Assembly (NCBI GenBank): GCA_947627545.1
Contig: CANQWK010000005.1
Coordinates: 16,377-80,376, forward strand
Reading direction: 5' to 3'
DNA length: 64,000 bases
From: an uncultured Clostridia bacterium
GTDB taxonomy: Bacteria; Bacillota; Clostridia; Christensenellales; UBA1242
The position numbers and the translations under genes are program-made. Positions 1 through 8,927 of the stretch are shown here, piece by piece. The notes beneath the pieces were generated by a model. That model saw nothing but the letters and a program-made list of their open reading frames with translations, was not told the origin of the DNA and searched no databases. The stretch's first letter is position 1. Every line of letters starts with the position of its first letter.

Positions 1-205
1 ATGAAATATATGGATAAGTTAGCACATCGGTAACTTTATCAATATTTCTAGTTGTTTTATTTAATTGCTTTATTTCTTTTTCATTTACAAAATTTAAATT
101 AACTTGCACACTTTTAGGCAAATTGAATTTATTTACAATTTCATTATAAACTTTATTTAAATTTTCTATTATTGAGCTGTTTTTAAAATTAGATATTAGC
201 AACAT
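1..205 (-). CDS. ybeY: Endoribonuclease YbeY (rRNA maturation factor), N-terminal part, cut by window edge
   Basis: The reading frame starts at an ATG at 205, preceded by a strong TAAGGAG ribosome binding site, and runs off the window after 68 residues. The visible part ends in LNKTTRNIDKVTDVLTYP, the characteristic YbeY stretch (family pattern LNxxYRxxDxPTDVLSFP). The zinc-binding HxxxHxxxxxH motif would lie beyond the edge. YbeY is a metal-dependent RNase involved in 16S rRNA 3'-end maturation and ribosome quality control. It lies downstream of yqfC and yqfD on the same strand, a cluster known from spore-forming Bacillota, although phoH, often found between them, is absent. The identification is confident despite truncation. 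Confidence 0.88.
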   Translation of the reverse strand, partial: MLLISNFKNSSIIENLNKVYNEIVNKFNLPKSVQVNLNFVNEKEIKQLNKTTRNIDKVTDVLTYPYIS

Positions 206-373
206 ATCTTACTCCTTACAATAAATTTAGCATAAAATATTTTTATTTGCAAGTTTTTAAAAACAGCATAAAAAAGATTTTTTAATATAAAAATTTTTAA
301 ATTTTTAAAATTTACATATAAATTTGCAAAAATTTTTGAAAATTTTGTAGTTTTTATATTTTTAAAATTTTTT

Positions 374-1462
374 TTAACAAATATAACTATCTGCTTCCAA
401 ATTAACAATAATTAATAATTCATCTTTTTCAATTACTGCTGAAACATTTTCCTTTAAATTGTCAACATTATTAGGCAGTAATTTATAACTTTCTATTAAT
501 GCCTTTTCCTTTTCGGTTTCTTGCTCTTGTTCAAAATTATGTTTTATTATTTTAGGTGCAAGTTCATAATATTTAATAACATATCTTTTTAAAGGCAGTA
601 AGCATGTAACATTTTCAGTAATTATATTTGTTTCGTAAAATTGAAAATTATTTTTTCTTTTTCCTTTAAATAAATTGAATTTTAAAAATTTATACTCATA
701 GCAAATTAAAGTTTTATTTGTTCGTGCAAGTACCATTTCTTCACTTTTAATTTTTTTGTTATACACTACAAGTACCTTTGCTTTAATTTGCGCAATAGGC
801 TTAACGCTAACCTGTTCTCCATTTGAATTTACATTAAAAGGCAAAACTAAAACATCACCTTTATTAACATAATCGCCGACCTTAACATTAACAGTGCCTG
901 TAATTATATTAATGTCTGTTATTATACCATTATAATCTGCAACTAATGGTTTAAATTCTTCTTCAATATAAACTAACTTTTCACTTAAATTTATTATTAT
1001 ATGTGTTCCTTGTTTTATAACCGACACTTGAGCAATTCTATCGTAATTATTCAACAATATTGTTTCAATATCTTCACTAGATTGTAAATTAATTTTTCCG
1101 GTTTTAATTCCATTATTTTTTAGCACTTGCAAAATTTCTTGTTCTGTTAAATTTTTTGTTCCATAAATTGAAATTTTCCAAGTGTAATTTGATACATACA
1201 TGTAAAATAACATTCCAAAAAACAAAGCTAAAACAATACCTAAATTTGTATATACAAATTTTGAAAAACGCTTTTTTAAATTTAAGGTTTTATCTACTTT
1301 AAAATTTTTTATGTATTTTTTTATTTTATGTTCAAATTTATCTTCCACCTCAAATTTTACATGATTGTGTGAAAACGTTTCTACATTATATAAAGGTATT
1401 TTTTTTAAATGTAAATTTTTTAATAAATTATTGGTGTTGTAACCCATTAAATCAAACTTCAC
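374..1462 (-). CDS. yqfD: Sporulation protein YqfD
   Basis: A 362-residue protein with a cytoplasmic N-terminal part, one transmembrane helix near residues 71-90 and a long extracytoplasmic region. This matches the YqfD family, in which the N-terminal part precedes a single helix and an outer beta-rich domain. The phrase VADYNGIITDINIITGTVNVKVGDYV resembles a biotinyl/lipoyl-like hairpin region seen in the family (split here: VADYNGIITDI, then GTVNVKVGDYV). It follows yqfC on the same strand with a 99-bp AT-rich gap. In Bacillus the pair is linked to forespore engulfment and mother-cell (sigma-E) expression. Its presence suggests a spore-forming organism or a descendant of one. Confidence 0.88.
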   Translation of the reverse strand: MKFDLMGYNTNNLLKNLHLKKIPLYNVETFSHNHVKFEVEDKFEHKIKKYIKNFKVDKTLNLKKRFSKFVYTNLGIVLALFFGMLFYMYVSNYTWKISIYGTKNLTEQEILQVLKNNGIKTGKINLQSSEDIETILLNNYDRIAQVSVIKQGTHIIINLSEKLVYIEEEFKPLVADYNGIITDINIITGTVNVKVGDYVNKGDVLVLPFNVNSNGEQVSVKPIAQIKAKVLVVYNKKIKSEEMVLARTNKTLICYEYKFLKFNLFKGKRKNNFQFYETNIITENVTCLLPLKRYVIKYYELAPKIIKHNFEQEQETEKEKALIESYKLLPNNVDNLKENVSAVIEKDELLIIVNLEADSYIC

Positions 1463-1561
1463 AAAAATCCTTTTATTTTTTAATTTTTTAAAATTTAACT
1501 GTATTTTTATAAAATTTTTGCAATTTTATGTTGTTTTTTATAATTTTAAAAAATTTTTTAT

Positions 1562-1816
1562 TTATTTTATATTAATAGATTTTATATTCCCTTCTAAAAC
1601 GCAAATAGATTTATCAAGATAATTAACTTTTAATGCATTCCCTGAAACAATCAACAAGGCTTTATTTAATTGAAACTGCATTTCTTCTTCACCAAAACTA
1701 ACAACCGATTTTAAGCCTTCAATATATAAAAATTTACCACCTAAATTTATAGTTCTATAATTGATTGAAGAGCCTACCTTATTCATTAATTTTTCAATAT
1801 CATTTAACATATTCAT
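1562..1816 (-). CDS. yqfC: YabP/YqfC-family sporulation protein
   Basis: An 84-residue protein of the size and beta-rich character of the YabP/YqfC family, including the stretch YIEGLKSVVSFGEEEM and the end VLEGNIKSINIK. It lies immediately upstream of yqfD, the conserved order in sporulating Bacillota. No Shine-Dalgarno is visible. A TATACT hexamer ends 5 nt before the ATG, so this may be another short-leader or leaderless transcript; M3 is an alternative start. Assignment rests on length, pattern and context together. Confidence 0.8.
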   Translation of the reverse strand: MNMLNDIEKLMNKVGSSINYRTINLGGKFLYIEGLKSVVSFGEEEMQFQLNKALLIVSGNALKVNYLDKSICVLEGNIKSINIK

Positions 1817-1889
1817 AATGAAGTATATGTAAAAAATTTTATAATTAGAATTAATTATAATTTTAGTTTTTAATATCGTTCTGTAAAAT

Positions 1890-1921
1890 TCCTTATAAAA
1901 AATAAAGCGTTTAAACGCTTT
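1890..1921 (-). terminator. Rho-independent terminator of the ABC-F gene
   Basis: A perfect palindrome AAAGCGTTTAAACGCTTT (1904-1921) is followed on the minus strand by ATTTTTTAT. It overlaps the stop codon of the ABC-F gene. Confidence 0.75.
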
Positions 1922-3506
1922 ACTTTGAATTTTTCATTTGAGTTTCAACATAACTATCGTAGTCTATTTCATTATCGTATTCTAATGTTTTGTTTATGCG
2001 AATTATGCGATTTGCAACAGTTGATATAATTTCTTCATCGTGAGTTGAAAATATCATGCAGCCATCAAATCTTTCCATGCCTTTATTGAGTGCGGTTATA
2101 CTTTCTAGGTCCAAGTGATTTGTAGGTTCGTCTAGTAATAAGAAATTTCCAGATTGCAACATCATTCGTGCTAGCATGCATCTAACTTTTTCTCCACCTG
2201 ACAAAACTTTGGCTTGCTTATCTGCCTCTTCTCCGCTAAATAACATTCTGCCTAACCAACTACGCAAGAATGTAGCATCATTTTCTTTTGTATATTGACC
2301 AATCCATTCAACTAGCGACAAATTGCAATTTTCAAAAAATGCATTATTATTTTGCGGTAAGTATGTTTGTGTTATGGTTTTACCCCACCTAACTTCACCT
2401 TTATAATCATTATCTACGCCTGCAAGAATATCAAACAGTGCGGTTACAACATTACTATTATCGCTCATAATTGCAATTTTGTTATCAGGGCGAACGGTAA
2501 ACGAAACATTTTCAAATAAACCAGGTTTAGTAAGATTTTTAACAAAAAGAATATCATTGCCTATGCGTTGTTCAAATTTGAAATCAATATATGGATATTT
2601 TCTACTTGAAGGCTTAATATCGTCAATTGTTAAGCGTTCTAATTCTTTCTTTCGGCTTGTTGCTTGTTTAGATTTTGAAGCATTTGCTGAAAACCTTGCA
2701 ATAAATTCTTGTAATTCTTTTGCGCGTTGTTCTGCTTTTTTATTTTGTTCTTTTTGTTGTTTTAAAGCTAATTGGCTGCTTTCATACCAAAAGTCATAAT
2801 TGCCAATATATAAATTAATTTTGCCATAATCTATATCACAAATATGCGTGCAAACTTTATTTAAAAAATGGCGGTTGTGGCTAACTATAATAATTGTGTT
2901 TTGAAAATTTAAAATGAAATCTTCAAGCCAACGAATTGTTTTTACATCCAAATTGTTGGTTGGTTCATCTAAAATTAAATTGTCAGGGTTTGAAAACAAT
3001 GCCTGAGCAAGCAAAACTTTTACTTTTATTTTGCTATCTACATTTGCCATTAACTCATTGTGCAATTCTTTTGGAATATTTAAAGAATTTAGTAAATTTT
3101 CCGCATCACTTTCGGCGTCCCAGCCATTAAGTTCCATGAATTCCGCTTCAAGTTCACCCAATTTTACACCGTCTTCCTCAGTAAAGTCGGCTTTTTGATA
3201 ATATTTTTCTTTTTCGTCCATAATTTGAACAAGGCGTTTATGCCCCATTAATACAGTACGAAGAACGGTGTATTCGTTATATTTTTCTTGGTTTTGTTCT
3301 AGAACAGATAGGCGTTCTTTTGCAGGAATTGTTACATCGCCTTTGTTAGGCTCTAATTCACCTGAAAGAACTTTCATAAAAGTTGATTTTCCTGCACCAT
3401 TTGCACCTATTACTCCATAGCAGTTACCCTTTGTAAATTTTAAATTTACTTCATCAAAAAGTTTTCTGCTGCCAAATTGAACTGCCACATTATTTACAGA
3501 TATCAT
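1920..3506 (-). CDS. ABC-F family ATPase (YkpA/YbiT-like ribosome-associated factor)
   Basis: A 528-residue protein with two ATP-binding cassettes and no membrane segments, the ABC-F layout. The first cassette has Walker A GANGAGKST (residues 34-42) and Walker B LILDEPTNNLD. The second has signature LSGGEK and LLLDEPTNHLD. A charged linker with the KQxxQNKKAEQRAKE type pattern lies between them. The first signature (VDSKIKVKVLLAQALF) and second Walker A (IAIMSDNSNVVTALF) are degenerate, which I recall as typical of the YkpA/YbiT subgroup. ABC-F proteins act on the ribosomal E site as translation factors or in antibiotic resistance. Start is an ATG with an AGGAG box. Confidence 0.88.
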   Translation of the reverse strand: MISVNNVAVQFGSRKLFDEVNLKFTKGNCYGVIGANGAGKSTFMKVLSGELEPNKGDVTIPAKERLSVLEQNQEKYNEYTVLRTVLMGHKRLVQIMDEKEKYYQKADFTEEDGVKLGELEAEFMELNGWDAESDAENLLNSLNIPKELHNELMANVDSKIKVKVLLAQALFSNPDNLILDEPTNNLDVKTIRWLEDFILNFQNTIIIVSHNRHFLNKVCTHICDIDYGKINLYIGNYDFWYESSQLALKQQKEQNKKAEQRAKELQEFIARFSANASKSKQATSRKKELERLTIDDIKPSSRKYPYIDFKFEQRIGNDILFVKNLTKPGLFENVSFTVRPDNKIAIMSDNSNVVTALFDILAGVDNDYKGEVRWGKTITQTYLPQNNNAFFENCNLSLVEWIGQYTKENDATFLRSWLGRMLFSGEEADKQAKVLSGGEKVRCMLARMMLQSGNFLLLDEPTNHLDLESITALNKGMERFDGCMIFSTHDEEIISTVANRIIRINKTLEYDNEIDYDSYVETQMKNSK

Positions 3507-3689
3507 AATTTCTCCTAATAAAAATAATTAAAATACAAATTTAAGCAATAATTAAATTTAAAAGTTTTAAATAAAATTTAAAGTTTTAAAAAATTTAAAT
3601 CGATATAAAATTTTTAAATAAAAAAATCGCTTAAAAATTACAACTAATATAATTTAGCATAAAATAATTTTTTTTGCAATAGTTATAAC

Positions 3690-4316
3690 CTATTTTTTGC
3701 GATTTAAAATTTTATTATAAATTAAAATGTTTGTTATTGTTAAGGCTAAGCCCAAAATTAAACCTGCCAAAAGGTCGCTAACAAAATGAACTCCTAAATA
3801 TGCCCTTGTGTATGCAACAATTAAAGTTAATGCAGACAAAGATATTGCAAGGAAAATTTTTAATGGTTTATTTTTTAAATATTTAAAGGCAAAATAAATT
3901 AAAACAGCAAACACTGCCATTGAAAGCATTGCGTGTGCCGATGGAAAACTAAAACCTGTTTCTGCAATATCTGCTACATTTTGTGGGCGAGCCCTTCTTA
4001 CTATATATTTTATAATAACAATTAGTAAACTAGACAAACACAAATTTGCAATTGCAAACAATCCGTCTTTTTTATGTTTTGTAAAAATTAAAAATAAAAC
4101 TGTTATTAATGCTAAAACATATATTGAGCCTATATGCGTTATAACTTTAAAAAATTTTGTTACAAAATTAGTGCGATGTTTGGCAATGTAAGGAATAAAT
4201 TTATCAATTTTAAAATTATATTTGCAAAGAACTAAAATCATAATTACAAAAAACATTGCAAAAAGCATTGCCAAAATTAATGATAATATTAAATTTTTTG
4301 TTTTTTTATTGTTCAT
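3690..4316 (-). CDS. PAP2-superfamily membrane phosphatase
   Basis: A 208-residue membrane protein with about five or six hydrophobic segments. It carries the three acid-phosphatase motifs of the PAP2 family: KYIVRRARP (K-x6-RP, about 103-111), PSAH (about 125-128), and TRAYLGVHFVSD (about 170-181), which supplies the catalytic His and Asp. Such proteins dephosphorylate undecaprenyl pyrophosphate, phosphatidylglycerol phosphate or phosphatidic acid at the membrane. Which substrate applies cannot be read from sequence; a BcrC-like undecaprenyl pyrophosphatase is possible. Start has a GGAGG box. Confidence 0.88.
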   Translation of the reverse strand: MNNKKTKNLILSLILAMLFAMFFVIMILVLCKYNFKIDKFIPYIAKHRTNFVTKFFKVITHIGSIYVLALITVLFLIFTKHKKDGLFAIANLCLSSLLIVIIKYIVRRARPQNVADIAETGFSFPSAHAMLSMAVFAVLIYFAFKYLKNKPLKIFLAISLSALTLIVAYTRAYLGVHFVSDLLAGLILGLALTITNILIYNKILNRKK

Positions 4317-4399
4317 TAGTTTAATCCTCCGTTTGAATGTTTTTTTGTTTAATTTTGGGTAAAAATTATAATGTTTTGCTTCAACTTAAATTGAATTAC

Positions 4400-4549
4400 T
4401 TATAATTCCTTAGTTTTTACAGGATTTTTTGCAATGGGTTTTTTAGGTTTTTTAGATGTTTCTTCGTTTGGCAAAGGTTTTTTGCGTGAAAGATAAATTG
4501 ATGTTCTTGAAATATCTGCATTAGATTTAACATGTTTTTTTTGTTCCAT
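4400..4549 (-). CDS. Small basic hypothetical protein (49 aa)
   Basis: A 49-residue frame, MEQKKHVKSNADIS..., ends in a Lys/Pro-rich tail (SKKPKKPIAKNPVKTKEL). An AGGAG box lies 6 nt before the ATG, and it sits 21 bp after nrdR on the same strand, so it is probably co-transcribed. I do not recognise a family. Its basic, disordered composition could suit nucleic-acid binding, which is only a guess. The evidence that it is real is the ribosome binding site, position and non-random composition. Confidence 0.6.
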   Translation of the reverse strand: MEQKKHVKSNADISRTSIYLSRKKPLPNEETSKKPKKPIAKNPVKTKEL

Positions 4550-4570
4550 AAAATTCTCCTATCTATTTAA

Positions 4571-5005
4571 TTACCTATTTATAAATTTACGAACACCATC
4601 AAAATTATTGCAATCGGTGTGTTGAGTAAAGTAAACCAAGCAAGCCATTGAATTTACTTCTAGCAAAACATCAAGCGCAACTTGAACAATATCTTTTGTT
4701 GAAATTTCCTGTTTTTGAAGTGCAAAAAGTTGATTTTCAATTTTACTTACAATTTGCTCTACCGGAATAGAAATATCTGCACAATAGGTTGCGTAAACTA
4801 TGCTTTCTTTTAATTTTTCAACTTTAAATGGCTCTCTTACATTATCTACATTTGTAACAACCATAGGATTATTTTCAACTGTTTCATAAGTTGTAAACCT
4901 TTTACCGCACGCAAGACACTCCCTACGCCTGCGAATAGAACTATCTTTTAAATAACGACTATCAACAACTTTACTTTCGCTGTTACCACAAAAAATACAT
5001 TTCAT
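4571..5005 (-). CDS. nrdR: Transcriptional repressor NrdR
   Basis: A 144-residue protein. The N-terminal zinc ribbon is formed by C3, C6, C30 and C33 (MKCIFCG... CLACGKRF) with the family signature SRYLKDSSIRRRREC. The remainder is an ATP-cone domain (about 48-138). NrdR represses ribonucleotide reductase genes when (d)ATP is bound. No nrd gene or obvious NrdR-box pair is in this window, so its targets are elsewhere. Start ATG follows an AAGGAG box. Confidence 0.95.
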   Translation of the reverse strand: MKCIFCGNSESKVVDSRYLKDSSIRRRRECLACGKRFTTYETVENNPMVVTNVDNVREPFKVEKLKESIVYATYCADISIPVEQIVSKIENQLFALQKQEISTKDIVQVALDVLLEVNSMACLVYFTQHTDCNNFDGVRKFINR

Positions 5006-5177
5006 AATATCTCCTTTTGTTCGATATTATTATTGCACAATTTGGCAGAAAATACAAACATTTTTAATTGATTTTTATAAATTTTAAAAATTTTGTTTAT
5101 GTACTTTGCTCTGCATGTTGTGTTAAAATATAAAAATAGTAACATTATATAGAAACAATAAGTAAAAACTTTTAAAA

Positions 5178-5438
5178 TTAAAGCAAAGTTGAAAAGAAAT
5201 CTTTAATGTCAAAACCTATTTTAATGCCGTGCATTAAAGCAAATTCACGTTCTTTATTAATTAGAATTTCCAACTTGTCTTTAATTAAAAATTTATAGTT
5301 ATCTAACAACATAGAATTTTCTTTTAAGATGTTTTTAAGTTGATTTTCAAGTTTTGTAATCTCCATAATATTAACACATTCGTCTATTTTTTCTTCAACT
5401 GGAAAAGAATTATAGAACAAATCAAAAATGTAACTCAT
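5178..5438 (-). CDS. Hypothetical protein divergent from XRE repressor
   Basis: An 86-residue, mostly helical protein of no recognised family. I set the start at the ATG at 5438, because the GGAGGT ribosome binding site lies between this codon and the upstream ATG at 5450. It has a consensus sigma-A promoter whose spacer contains one copy of the operator-like repeat shared with the divergent regulator gene, so it is probably controlled by that regulator. A plausible target or antirepressor-type partner, but there is no homology support. Confidence 0.55.
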   Translation of the reverse strand: MSYIFDLFYNSFPVEEKIDECVNIMEITKLENQLKNILKENSMLLDNYKFLIKDKLEILINKEREFALMHGIKIGFDIKDFFSTLL

Positions 5439-5454
5439 TTTTACCTCCATAGTT

Positions 5455-5483
5455 ATTATAGACCTAAAATCTTAAAATGTCAA
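5455..5483 (-). promoter_or_regulatory. Promoter of the 86-aa gene
   Basis: TTGACA (5478-5483), a 17-bp spacer and TATAAT (5455-5460) on the minus strand form a full-consensus sigma-A promoter. The spacer is occupied by the first copy of the TAGACCTAAAATCT repeat. Confidence 0.8.
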
Positions 5484-5536
5484 TCGAATAGACCTAAAAT
5501 CTAAATTTTAAATAATATTTTTAGATTTTAGGTATA
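5459..5536. promoter_or_regulatory. Three operator-like repeats between divergent genes
   Basis: TAGACCTAAAATCT occurs at 5459-5472 and 5489-5502 as a direct repeat. An inverted copy with one mismatch (AGATTTTAGGTATA) lies at 5523-5536. The first copy fills the spacer of the leftward promoter, and the third overlaps the -10 box of the rightward regulator gene. This is the classic layout of a repressor controlling both itself and a divergent gene. The binding protein is inferred, not shown. Confidence 0.7.
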
Positions 5537-5538
5537 GT
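5533..5538 (+). promoter_or_regulatory. -10 box of the XRE regulator, 6 nt from the ATG
   Basis: TATAGT at 5533-5538 is followed by exactly 6 nt and the start codon at 5545, with no ribosome binding site. It has the spacing of the leaderless genes elsewhere in the window, but the -35 region is poor. It overlaps the third operator repeat. Confidence 0.55.
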
Positions 5539-5544
5539 ATTTTT

Positions 5545-5823
5545 ATGGAGTTTAGGTTTATTTTAAAAGATTTATTAGATGAAAATAATTTAACAATAAA
5601 TGAATTTGCAAATAAAATGAAAATTAAAAATTCATCAATTGTGTATGGTTGGCTAAAAGGTGATTATATTCCAAAATTAGATAAATTGAATGAAATTGCA
5701 AATTTATTCAATTGTTCAATTGACTATTTATTAGGTAGAACTGAAAATATTGATATAGTAAGCCCTAAAAGTATAAAACCTTTATGTGAAAATTTAACTA
5801 AAATATTGGCAGATAAAAAATAA
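5545..5823 (+). CDS. XRE-family helix-turn-helix transcriptional regulator
   Basis: A 92-residue protein whose first 70 residues form a Cro/CI-type helix-turn-helix (INEFANKMKIKNSSIVYGWLKGD) ending in the common SIDYLLGRT. Size and ending match phage- or element-type repressors. The operator-like repeats upstream suggest autorepression. The gene appears leaderless: the -10 box is 6 nt before the ATG. No integrase or phage structural gene is nearby, so it may be a domesticated remnant of an element. Confidence 0.88.
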   Translation: MEFRFILKDLLDENNLTINEFANKMKIKNSSIVYGWLKGDYIPKLDKLNEIANLFNCSIDYLLGRTENIDIVSPKSIKPLCENLTKILADKK

Positions 5824-5972
5824 GTAGATATAAATTAAAAAATGATAAAGTAATTTCAAACGGATTAGATTATTCAATATTCAATTGCAAGTATATGCCA
5901 AATGCTAGTACTTTAATTAAACTTGCAGATTATTTAGGAGTTAGTGTTGATTATTTGGTTGGAAGAATTTAA
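5824..5972 (+). pseudogene. Remnant of a second XRE repressor
   Basis: Directly after the regulator's stop, and in a different frame, the sequence encodes KYMPNASTLIKLADYLGVSVDYLVGRI then a stop (split: KYMPNASTLIKLADYLG, VSVDYLVGRI). This is the C-terminal half of a Cro/CI helix-turn-helix domain. No start codon, ribosome binding site or N-terminal half is present. It is best read as the decayed tail of a tandem repressor gene, or of a longer earlier form of the upstream gene broken by a frameshift. Confidence 0.6.
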
Positions 5973-6043
5973 TAATTTTTAATATAGATTATTTTAAATT
6001 AAATGAATAAAAAATAAATTATAAAATTAGATAAAATGAATAG

Positions 6044-6069
6044 AAAAATAGGCATAACGCCTATTTTTT
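6044..6069. terminator. Terminator downstream of the ymxH-like gene
   Basis: A hairpin AAAAATAGGC/GCCTATTTTT has a short loop and T-runs on both sides, so it could act in both directions. It lies at the stop of the minus-strand PRC-barrel gene. Confidence 0.7.
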
Positions 6070-6391
6070 AATATGGAACTTGTTTATTATCAAATGATAT
6101 TACATTTTGATTTTTGCGTTTTGGAGGAGGTGGTGGAGGAGGATTTTCATTTACATATAATTCAACCAAAATTACATCTACCCCAATTTTGCAAACGCAA
6201 TTAAACGGAATAAATAAATCTTTATTCCCCTTAAACATCCCCCAAAAGCCGCAATTTGGCTGTGGCACAATAAACCCAAGAGCATTTGCAGTAACAACAT
6301 CAAAAATGATGTCGGTAATATGCCCCAAACATTTGCCGTCAACCGTGTTTATAACTTGCTTTCGCTTTAATTCTAGGAAAGAAGCTTCCAT
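6068..6391 (-). CDS. YlmC/YmxH-family PRC-barrel protein
   Basis: A 107-residue protein. Residues 1-80 fit the PRC-barrel fold of YlmC/YmxH (LKRKQVINTVDGKCLGHITDI, LGFIVP, DLFIPFNCVCKIGVDVILV; quoted in parts). YmxH-type proteins are found in spore formers, but their biochemical role is not established. The C-terminus is unusual: seven consecutive prolines (about residues 84-90) followed by a basic stretch. Such a run stalls ribosomes and normally needs EF-P. No clear Shine-Dalgarno is visible before the ATG. Confidence 0.75.
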   Translation of the reverse strand: MEASFLELKRKQVINTVDGKCLGHITDIIFDVVTANALGFIVPQPNCGFWGMFKGNKDLFIPFNCVCKIGVDVILVELYVNENPPPPPPPKRKNQNVISFDNKQVPY

Positions 6392-6500
6392 ATTTTAAAA
6401 TATGAAATAATTTGTAAAAAGTTGTCAAAAAAGTTAAGTTTATTAATCTTAAATTAAACTTTGTAATTTTTTCTATTAATAAAGTAATAAAAATTTTTTA

Positions 6501-8927
6501 CTAATTTAAATATAAGCCAACTTCTTTTAGTGTGATTTTAGATTTTTTAATTAATGGTTTGCATGCGCTTGTGCGAGTTTGAATTGGAATATCGTTTACA
6601 TCTACTGTTTGAATGTTTCCGTCTTTATCGGCTAGCACCACTTCTCCCGTTACAATTGGAGATATTATTGAGAAAATTTGTTCTTTGCCTGTTATTATTT
6701 TTAAGCCTTTGCGATTTCTTGCCCCCACAGGAATTTCGTTTAAACTGAATTTTTTAGCTGACGCATCGTTTGTTACAACTAATAATCTATCTAATGTGTT
6801 AACTTGGCTTGCAAACATTACTTTTGCATTATCGTTTAGGCTCATGCCTATAACTCCGCCGCTATTGCGTTTTGTAACAGGCACGGATTTATATTCTACA
6901 TTAACTGCCATACCGTCAGTTGCCACCATTAAAATTGAAGGAGTGTTATCGTTAATTTGCACCGAAACTACTCGGTCAAAATCTTTAAGTTTTAAGGCTA
7001 TTGAGCCGGATTTTAAATCGGCATATTCGCTTGTTTCTATGCGTTTTATAAAGCCGTCTTGTGTGGTTATAATTAATTCGGCTGCTTGTTTTAGTTCATT
7101 TTCATCAAATAAAGCAACAACTTTTTCTTTTGTTTCGGCGTTTGTTATTTGGCTGAATGCCGTGCCTTTTGTGTTGAATTTAGAATTTGGAATATCTCTA
7201 ACATTTAGGCGGAAGAAATTTCCAAAATTTGTAAACAAGCAAACCGCACTATTCATGCTGGTGTGAACAACTGCTTTATGAAGTGCGTTAATATTATCAT
7301 ATTTATAATTTGGACTAGCGTTTTGAATTTGTTTTATGTCTAGCGTTTTTAACCTTAAACCATCGTTTGTAACCGCCACCGCACATTCGGTATCTAGCAA
7401 TTTTTCTATAGGTGTTACATCGTAAGATTCAAATGATGAAACAATTTTGGTTTTTCTTGGTGTAGCATATTTGTCTTTAATTTGTTTTAATTCCTTTTTA
7501 ATTACGCCATATTGTTTTGCTTTGCTGTTTAAAATTGCTGTTAATTCGGCAATTAATTTTTTTAGGTCTTCCAACTCTTGTTTTAATTTTTCAACTTCCA
7601 AGTTTGTTAATCGGCTTAAACGCATATCTAAAATTGCTTGTGTTTGAATGTCGGTTAAATTAAAGCGTTCCATTAATCTTGTTTTAGCATCAGCTGTTGA
7701 TTTTGATGTTTTAATAATTTTAACAACTTCATCTATGTTTTTAATTGCAACGCATAAGCCTTCCACTATGTGAGCGCGAGCTTTGGCTTTATCTAGGTCG
7801 TACTGAGTTCTTCTTACAATAACATCTAGTTGAAATTTGATATAATAATTTAAATAATCTAGCAAGCCAAGTTGTTTTGGGCTGCCATCTGCAATTGCAA
7901 CAACATTATAGTTAAAATTAAGTTGCATATCGGTGTGTTTAAGCAAAATTGCAATAATGTTATCAACATCTGCATCTTTTTTAACCTGAATAACTGCACG
8001 CATTCCTTGTTTATCGCTTTCGTCCTGAATTGCGGAAATGTCGGCAAGTTCATCTTTCATTTTATCTTTTAATTCATTAACCGAACGTAAAAATTCCGCC
8101 TTATTAACTTGATAAGGCAACTCGGTAATAACTATGTTTGTTTTGCCATTTTTTTCATCTTCTAAATGGAAAACTGCACGCATTTGCACTTTGCCTCTAC
8201 CATTTAGGTAGGCTTCTACCATATCACTAGATTTGCAAACCATGCCGCCGGTTGGGAAATCTGGACCTTTAATTATTTCTAACATTTGATTTAGGCTGAT
8301 GTTTGGATTGTCTATATATGCAATGCAACCATCTATCATTTCGCCTAAATTATGAGTTGGAATGTTAGTTGCTAAGCCAACCGCTATGCCTGATGCTCCA
8401 TTAACAAATAGGTTTGGGAAGCGTCCTGTTAAATAATCCGGCTCTTTTAATGTATCATCAAAATTGAATGAGTAAGTAACTGTGTCTTTATCTAAGTCTT
8501 TCATCAATTCCAAGGCAAGAGGAGAAAGGCGAACTTCGGTGTAACGCATAGCTGCAGCAGGGTCGCCATCAATAGAGCCAAAGTTACCATGACCATTTAC
8601 CAAACATTCACCCATTACAAAATCTTGTGCCATTCTTACCATTGCACCATAAACCGAACTATCTCCGTGTGGGTGGAATTTGCCTAGTGTATCTCCAACA
8701 ATACGAGCAGATTTTTTAAAAGGTTTATCTGGAGTAACGCCAAGTTCTAGCATATCAAACAGAATGCGGCGCTGAACGGGTTTTAAGCCATCTTCAACAC
8801 GAGGCAAGGCTCGGTCCATAATAACATATTCACTATAAGGCAACATTGAAATTGACATAATTTCTTCAACAGTTTTTTCAATTAAATTACCTGTTTGTTG
8901 AAGTTCTACTTTCTTTTTTCTGTCCAT
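6501..8927 (-). CDS. Type IIA DNA topoisomerase subunit A (GyrA/ParC family, ParC-like)
   Basis: An 808-residue protein with the winged-helix and tower domains followed by a C-terminal beta-pinwheel. The catalytic tyrosine lies in [12 protein letters not shown] and the quinolone-determining region is [17 protein letters not shown]. The opening [20 protein letters not shown] and the lack of a recognisable GyrA box (QRRGGKG-like) favour a topoisomerase IV-type or second gyrase-like paralogue, but gyrase cannot be excluded. It overlaps the B subunit by one base (TAATG), indicating translational coupling. The position equivalent to GyrA Asp87 is glycine. Together the subunits cut and pass DNA duplexes to relax or decatenate chromosomes. 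Confidence 0.92.
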   Translation of the reverse strand: MDRKKKVELQQTGNLIEKTVEEIMSISMLPYSEYVIMDRALPRVEDGLKPVQRRILFDMLELGVTPDKPFKKSARIVGDTLGKFHPHGDSSVYGAMVRMAQDFVMGECLVNGHGNFGSIDGDPAAAMRYTEVRLSPLALELMKDLDKDTVTYSFNFDDTLKEPDYLTGRFPNLFVNGASGIAVGLATNIPTHNLGEMIDGCIAYIDNPNISLNQMLEIIKGPDFPTGGMVCKSSDMVEAYLNGRGKVQMRAVFHLEDEKNGKTNIVITELPYQVNKAEFLRSVNELKDKMKDELADISAIQDESDKQGMRAVIQVKKDADVDNIIAILLKHTDMQLNFNYNVVAIADGSPKQLGLLDYLNYYIKFQLDVIVRRTQYDLDKAKARAHIVEGLCVAIKNIDEVVKIIKTSKSTADAKTRLMERFNLTDIQTQAILDMRLSRLTNLEVEKLKQELEDLKKLIAELTAILNSKAKQYGVIKKELKQIKDKYATPRKTKIVSSFESYDVTPIEKLLDTECAVAVTNDGLRLKTLDIKQIQNASPNYKYDNINALHKAVVHTSMNSAVCLFTNFGNFFRLNVRDIPNSKFNTKGTAFSQITNAETKEKVVALFDENELKQAAELIITTQDGFIKRIETSEYADLKSGSIALKLKDFDRVVSVQINDNTPSILMVATDGMAVNVEYKSVPVTKRNSGGVIGMSLNDNAKVMFASQVNTLDRLLVVTNDASAKKFSLNEIPVGARNRKGLKIITGKEQIFSIISPIVTGEVVLADKDGNIQTVDVNDIPIQTRTSACKPLIKKSKITLKEVGLYLN

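Noticed and set aside
196-408. Open frame encoding a Phe/Lys/Asn-rich 70-residue product between ybeY and yqfD
   Set aside because: It overlaps the well-supported start and ribosome binding site of ybeY and reads AT-rich intergenic DNA; composition is random.
6114-6398. Plus-strand Gly-rich frame opposite the ymxH-like gene
   Set aside because: The glycines are only the reverse strand of the proline tract; no ribosome binding site, and the PRC-barrel match supports the other strand.
6613-7266. 217-residue plus-strand frame opposite the topoisomerase A gene
   Set aside because: Antisense shadow of a strongly conserved gene with no ribosome binding site or promoter.
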